Positions 5,831 to 6,717 of a stretch of 6,717 bases of DNA are shown here, one piece after another (within the stretch, counting starts at the first letter, position 1; every line of letters begins with the position of its first letter). This stretch comes from Nanosynbacter sp. (lineage in GTDB: Bacteria; Patescibacteriota; Saccharimonadia; Saccharimonadales; Saccharimonadaceae), in NCBI GenBank assembly GCA_029975625.1, contig JARKOR010000160.1, positions 1 to 6,717 on the forward strand, given 5' to 3'. The notes under the pieces were generated by a model. It worked only from the letters and a program-made list of their open reading frames with translations. It was not told the DNA's origin and ran no database searches. Both the position numbers and the translations under genes were made by a program.

Positions 5831-5858
5831 AGGGAGGGCGCATTGCTGCACCCTCCCT
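5831..5858 (-). terminator. strong GCAA-tetraloop hairpin after the coiled-coil gene
   Basis: On the minus strand AGGGAGGG (5858-5851), then TGCA, pairs with TGCG and CCCTCCCT (to 5831), giving a stem of about 12 bp including one wobble, closed by GCAA (5846-5843), a GNRA tetraloop. The plus-strand version has a C-A mismatch, so the RNA is best formed by leftward transcription. It begins about 10 bases after the stop codon of the 188-residue gene. The downstream U tract is poor (TTAACCT), so it may protect the mRNA 3' end or terminate weakly. Confidence 0.6.
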
Positions 5859-5868
5859 GATGTCGACC

Positions 5869-6435
5869 CTACGAGGCAAAGTGCGCCTCAAGTTTGTAGA
5901 TGTCAATCCCGACACTGACAAGTGCAGTACGCGTCCGCTCCAGCTCATTATCGCGCTCCATACGCCGGGCCGCGATTTGGTCGCGAACTTGGCGTATTTT
6001 TGAGAGCTCATCGATGATTGCCTGCTCTGACTTCGCCATGTTCGCATGCACAGCGAGATAAAACGCCGCTTCGCGACAGACATCGTACATACCTTTGATC
6101 AACACATCAAGCTCGCCGGAGGGTATACCCTCGATGTCCTCTCCAGTAAGCCCCATCCGCCTCAACAGGGCCTGTCGAACAGTCTTCCGGGGTTCACCGC
6201 TCCACCAGAGATCAAACGCTGTCTGGATTTCACGTTGAGTCCTTCTGTGAAGCTCTTCGAGCGCCGCAAGGCGCTGTAAGAGCCTCCTCGTCACAACCCG
6301 TGACAAGATCTCTCCGATCTTTTCACTGCAATAGAGCAGCGAGGCGAGGGTGACGACGAACACTGTAAAGTGTGGCAGTTCCATATCTTTCCAATCTGTG
6401 AGTAGGGTCTTCCGTACGCAATTTGCGTAGGACAT
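5869..6435 (-). CDS. membrane-anchored coiled-coil protein of unknown function
   Basis: I do not recognise this 188-residue protein. What can be seen is one hydrophobic segment at about 20-36 (LPHFTVFVVTLASLLYC), followed by a strongly basic stretch (Arg46 to Arg69), which by the positive-inside rule puts the C-terminal part in the cytoplasm. A long charged helix at about 135-172 (KSEQAIIDELSKIRQVRDQI and onward) looks like a coiled coil. The middle has a Trp-Trp pair (77-78) and an IEGIPSGELD loop (101-110). This layout suits a membrane scaffold or a regulator, but no enzyme motif is visible. Two starts are possible. Met1 at 6435 lies five bases after a perfect extended -10, implying a leaderless mRNA. 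Met18 at 6384 has GGAAAG a few bases upstream and would begin right before the membrane segment. The gene is flanked by its own promoter and a 3' hairpin, so it appears monocistronic. Confidence 0.75.
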   Translation of the reverse strand: MSYANCVRKTLLTDWKDMELPHFTVFVVTLASLLYCSEKIGEILSRVVTRRLLQRLAALEELHRRTQREIQTAFDLWWSGEPRKTVRQALLRRMGLTGEDIEGIPSGELDVLIKGMYDVCREAAFYLAVHANMAKSEQAIIDELSKIRQVRDQIAARRMERDNELERTRTALVSVGIDIYKLEAHFAS

Positions 6436-6440
6436 CTTAT

Positions 6441-6469
6441 ATTATACCATATAGCGTTTTATAATACAA
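6441..6469 (-). promoter_or_regulatory. promoter of the coiled-coil gene
   Basis: Minus-strand TTGTAT (6469-6464), a 17-base spacer, and TATAAT (6446-6441) with a TGG extension (6449-6447). Five bases, ATAAG, lead to the ATG at 6435. This is the best-matched promoter of the window and supports the longer form of the protein. Confidence 0.72.
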
Positions 6470-6553
6470 TACATACAAATATAGCCCTCACTGCCCTCTT
6501 GCCGTTTAATGCCGTTCGGACTAAACTTTACGCCCGTATCAAGATCAGCATCT

Positions 6554-6709
6554 GAAAAACCAAACGGACCCGCTTCCCTATATTATATACTATTTTTGTA
6601 TTCTTGCGGTCCGACCCGTTTTTTCATAATGAAAGATTAGGCATGGTTATGTTAGTTACTTCTTCCTTGTTCCCTCGTGATTACTCTGGTTATGTTTTAG
6701 ATTGTAGCA
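6554..6709 (-). ncRNA. possible small RNA or leader with its own promoter and terminator-like hairpin
   Basis: The extended -10 TGCTACAAT (6709-6701) has no ATG five or six bases downstream, unlike most promoters in this window. A transcript from about 6694 would run into CGGACCGC (6613-6606), a 32-base AT-rich loop, and GCGGGTCCG (6573-6565), then the U-rich tail TTTGGTTTTTC (6564-6554). This would give an RNA of about 140 nt. The long loop and one bulged base make the terminator reading weak. The plus strand also has TTTTTT (6619-6624) next to the same repeat, so its direction is uncertain. The -35 lies outside the window. Confidence 0.25.
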
Positions 6710-6717
6710 TGAGGGGA

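Larger units (their letters stand above)
6436..6717. other. 282-bp right-edge region without a convincing gene
   Basis: Past the coiled-coil promoter there is no supported gene. Three things stand out. A minus-strand extended -10, TGCTACAAT (6709-6701), faces left. A long-range inverted repeat pairs CGGACCCGC (6565-6573) with GCGGTCCG (6606-6613). A minus-strand frame runs from an ATG at 6627 with TAA codons at 6585-6583 and 6444-6442 and is in phase with the coiled-coil gene. A plus-strand frame opens at the ATG at 6643 and is still open at the window end (25 codons), but has no ribosome site worth the name. Confidence 0.5.

Noticed and set aside
5817..6083. 88-codon minus-strand frame overlapping the coiled-coil gene
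   Set aside because: It runs in a different frame within the end of the coiled-coil gene and crosses the 3' hairpin, with an Arg/Ser-rich product and no start signal.
6643..6717. Plus-strand frame open to the window edge (MVMLVTSSLF and onward)
   Set aside because: Only 25 codons are visible, there is no fitting -10 or Shine-Dalgarno, and a minus-strand extended -10 lies inside it. Sequence beyond the edge could revive it.
1..6717. CRISPR arrays, insertion sequences, transposases, integrases and riboswitches
   Set aside because: No regularly spaced repeats, terminal inverted repeats with a transposase, or known riboswitch folds were seen on reading both strands.

Overview
This window most likely comes from an ultra-small candidate-phyla bacterium, with Candidatus Saccharibacteria (TM7) as the best guess. 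The main reasons are the two short type IV prepilins ending their N-terminal helix in AYTNIQxRA, the ribonuclease HII fused to a YraN/UPF0102 nuclease domain, a lone cytosolic M1 aminopeptidase, and very compact spacing. Base composition is close to balanced. The genetic code looks standard, since TGA ends the first pilin. The lineage is an inference from gene character and not from a marker gene.

Layout, left to right. At the left edge (1-23, minus) is the first codon run of a gene that leaves the window; it has a clear Shine-Dalgarno. A minus-strand terminator (73-97) separates it from two tandem minus-strand pilin genes (143-721 and 789-1361). A plus-strand tRNA-Pro(CGG) (1430-1506) runs back-to-back with the second pilin and ends 4 bp from the end of a convergent, minus-strand, exported HNH nuclease gene (1511-2203). 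A 43-bp divergent promoter region then leads into a plus-strand M1 aminopeptidase (2247-4751). It meets the minus-strand RNase HII-YraN fusion (4753-5703) tail to tail with one base between the stop codons. A 165-bp spacer with an 11-12 bp GCAA-tetraloop hairpin follows, then a minus-strand gene for an unrecognised membrane-anchored coiled-coil protein (5869-6435). The last 282 bases (6436-6717) hold no convincing gene, but contain a possible small RNA or attenuator.

The most notable property is how transcription and translation starts coincide. Four of the five complete or near-complete protein genes have a plausible -10 element whose 3' end lies exactly 5 or 6 bases before the ATG, and none of the five has a Shine-Dalgarno. 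Four genes or gene starts carry an extended TGn -10. This is the pattern of leaderless mRNAs. The partial gene at the left edge is the exception, with an AGGAG in a very short leader.

Functionally, the pilins and the secreted nuclease fit DNA capture or scavenging at the cell surface. The aminopeptidase fits peptide use by an organism that imports building blocks, and the RNase HII-YraN protein fits genome maintenance. These links rest on family knowledge and gene proximity. No operon joins them, because nearly every gene seems to have its own promoter.
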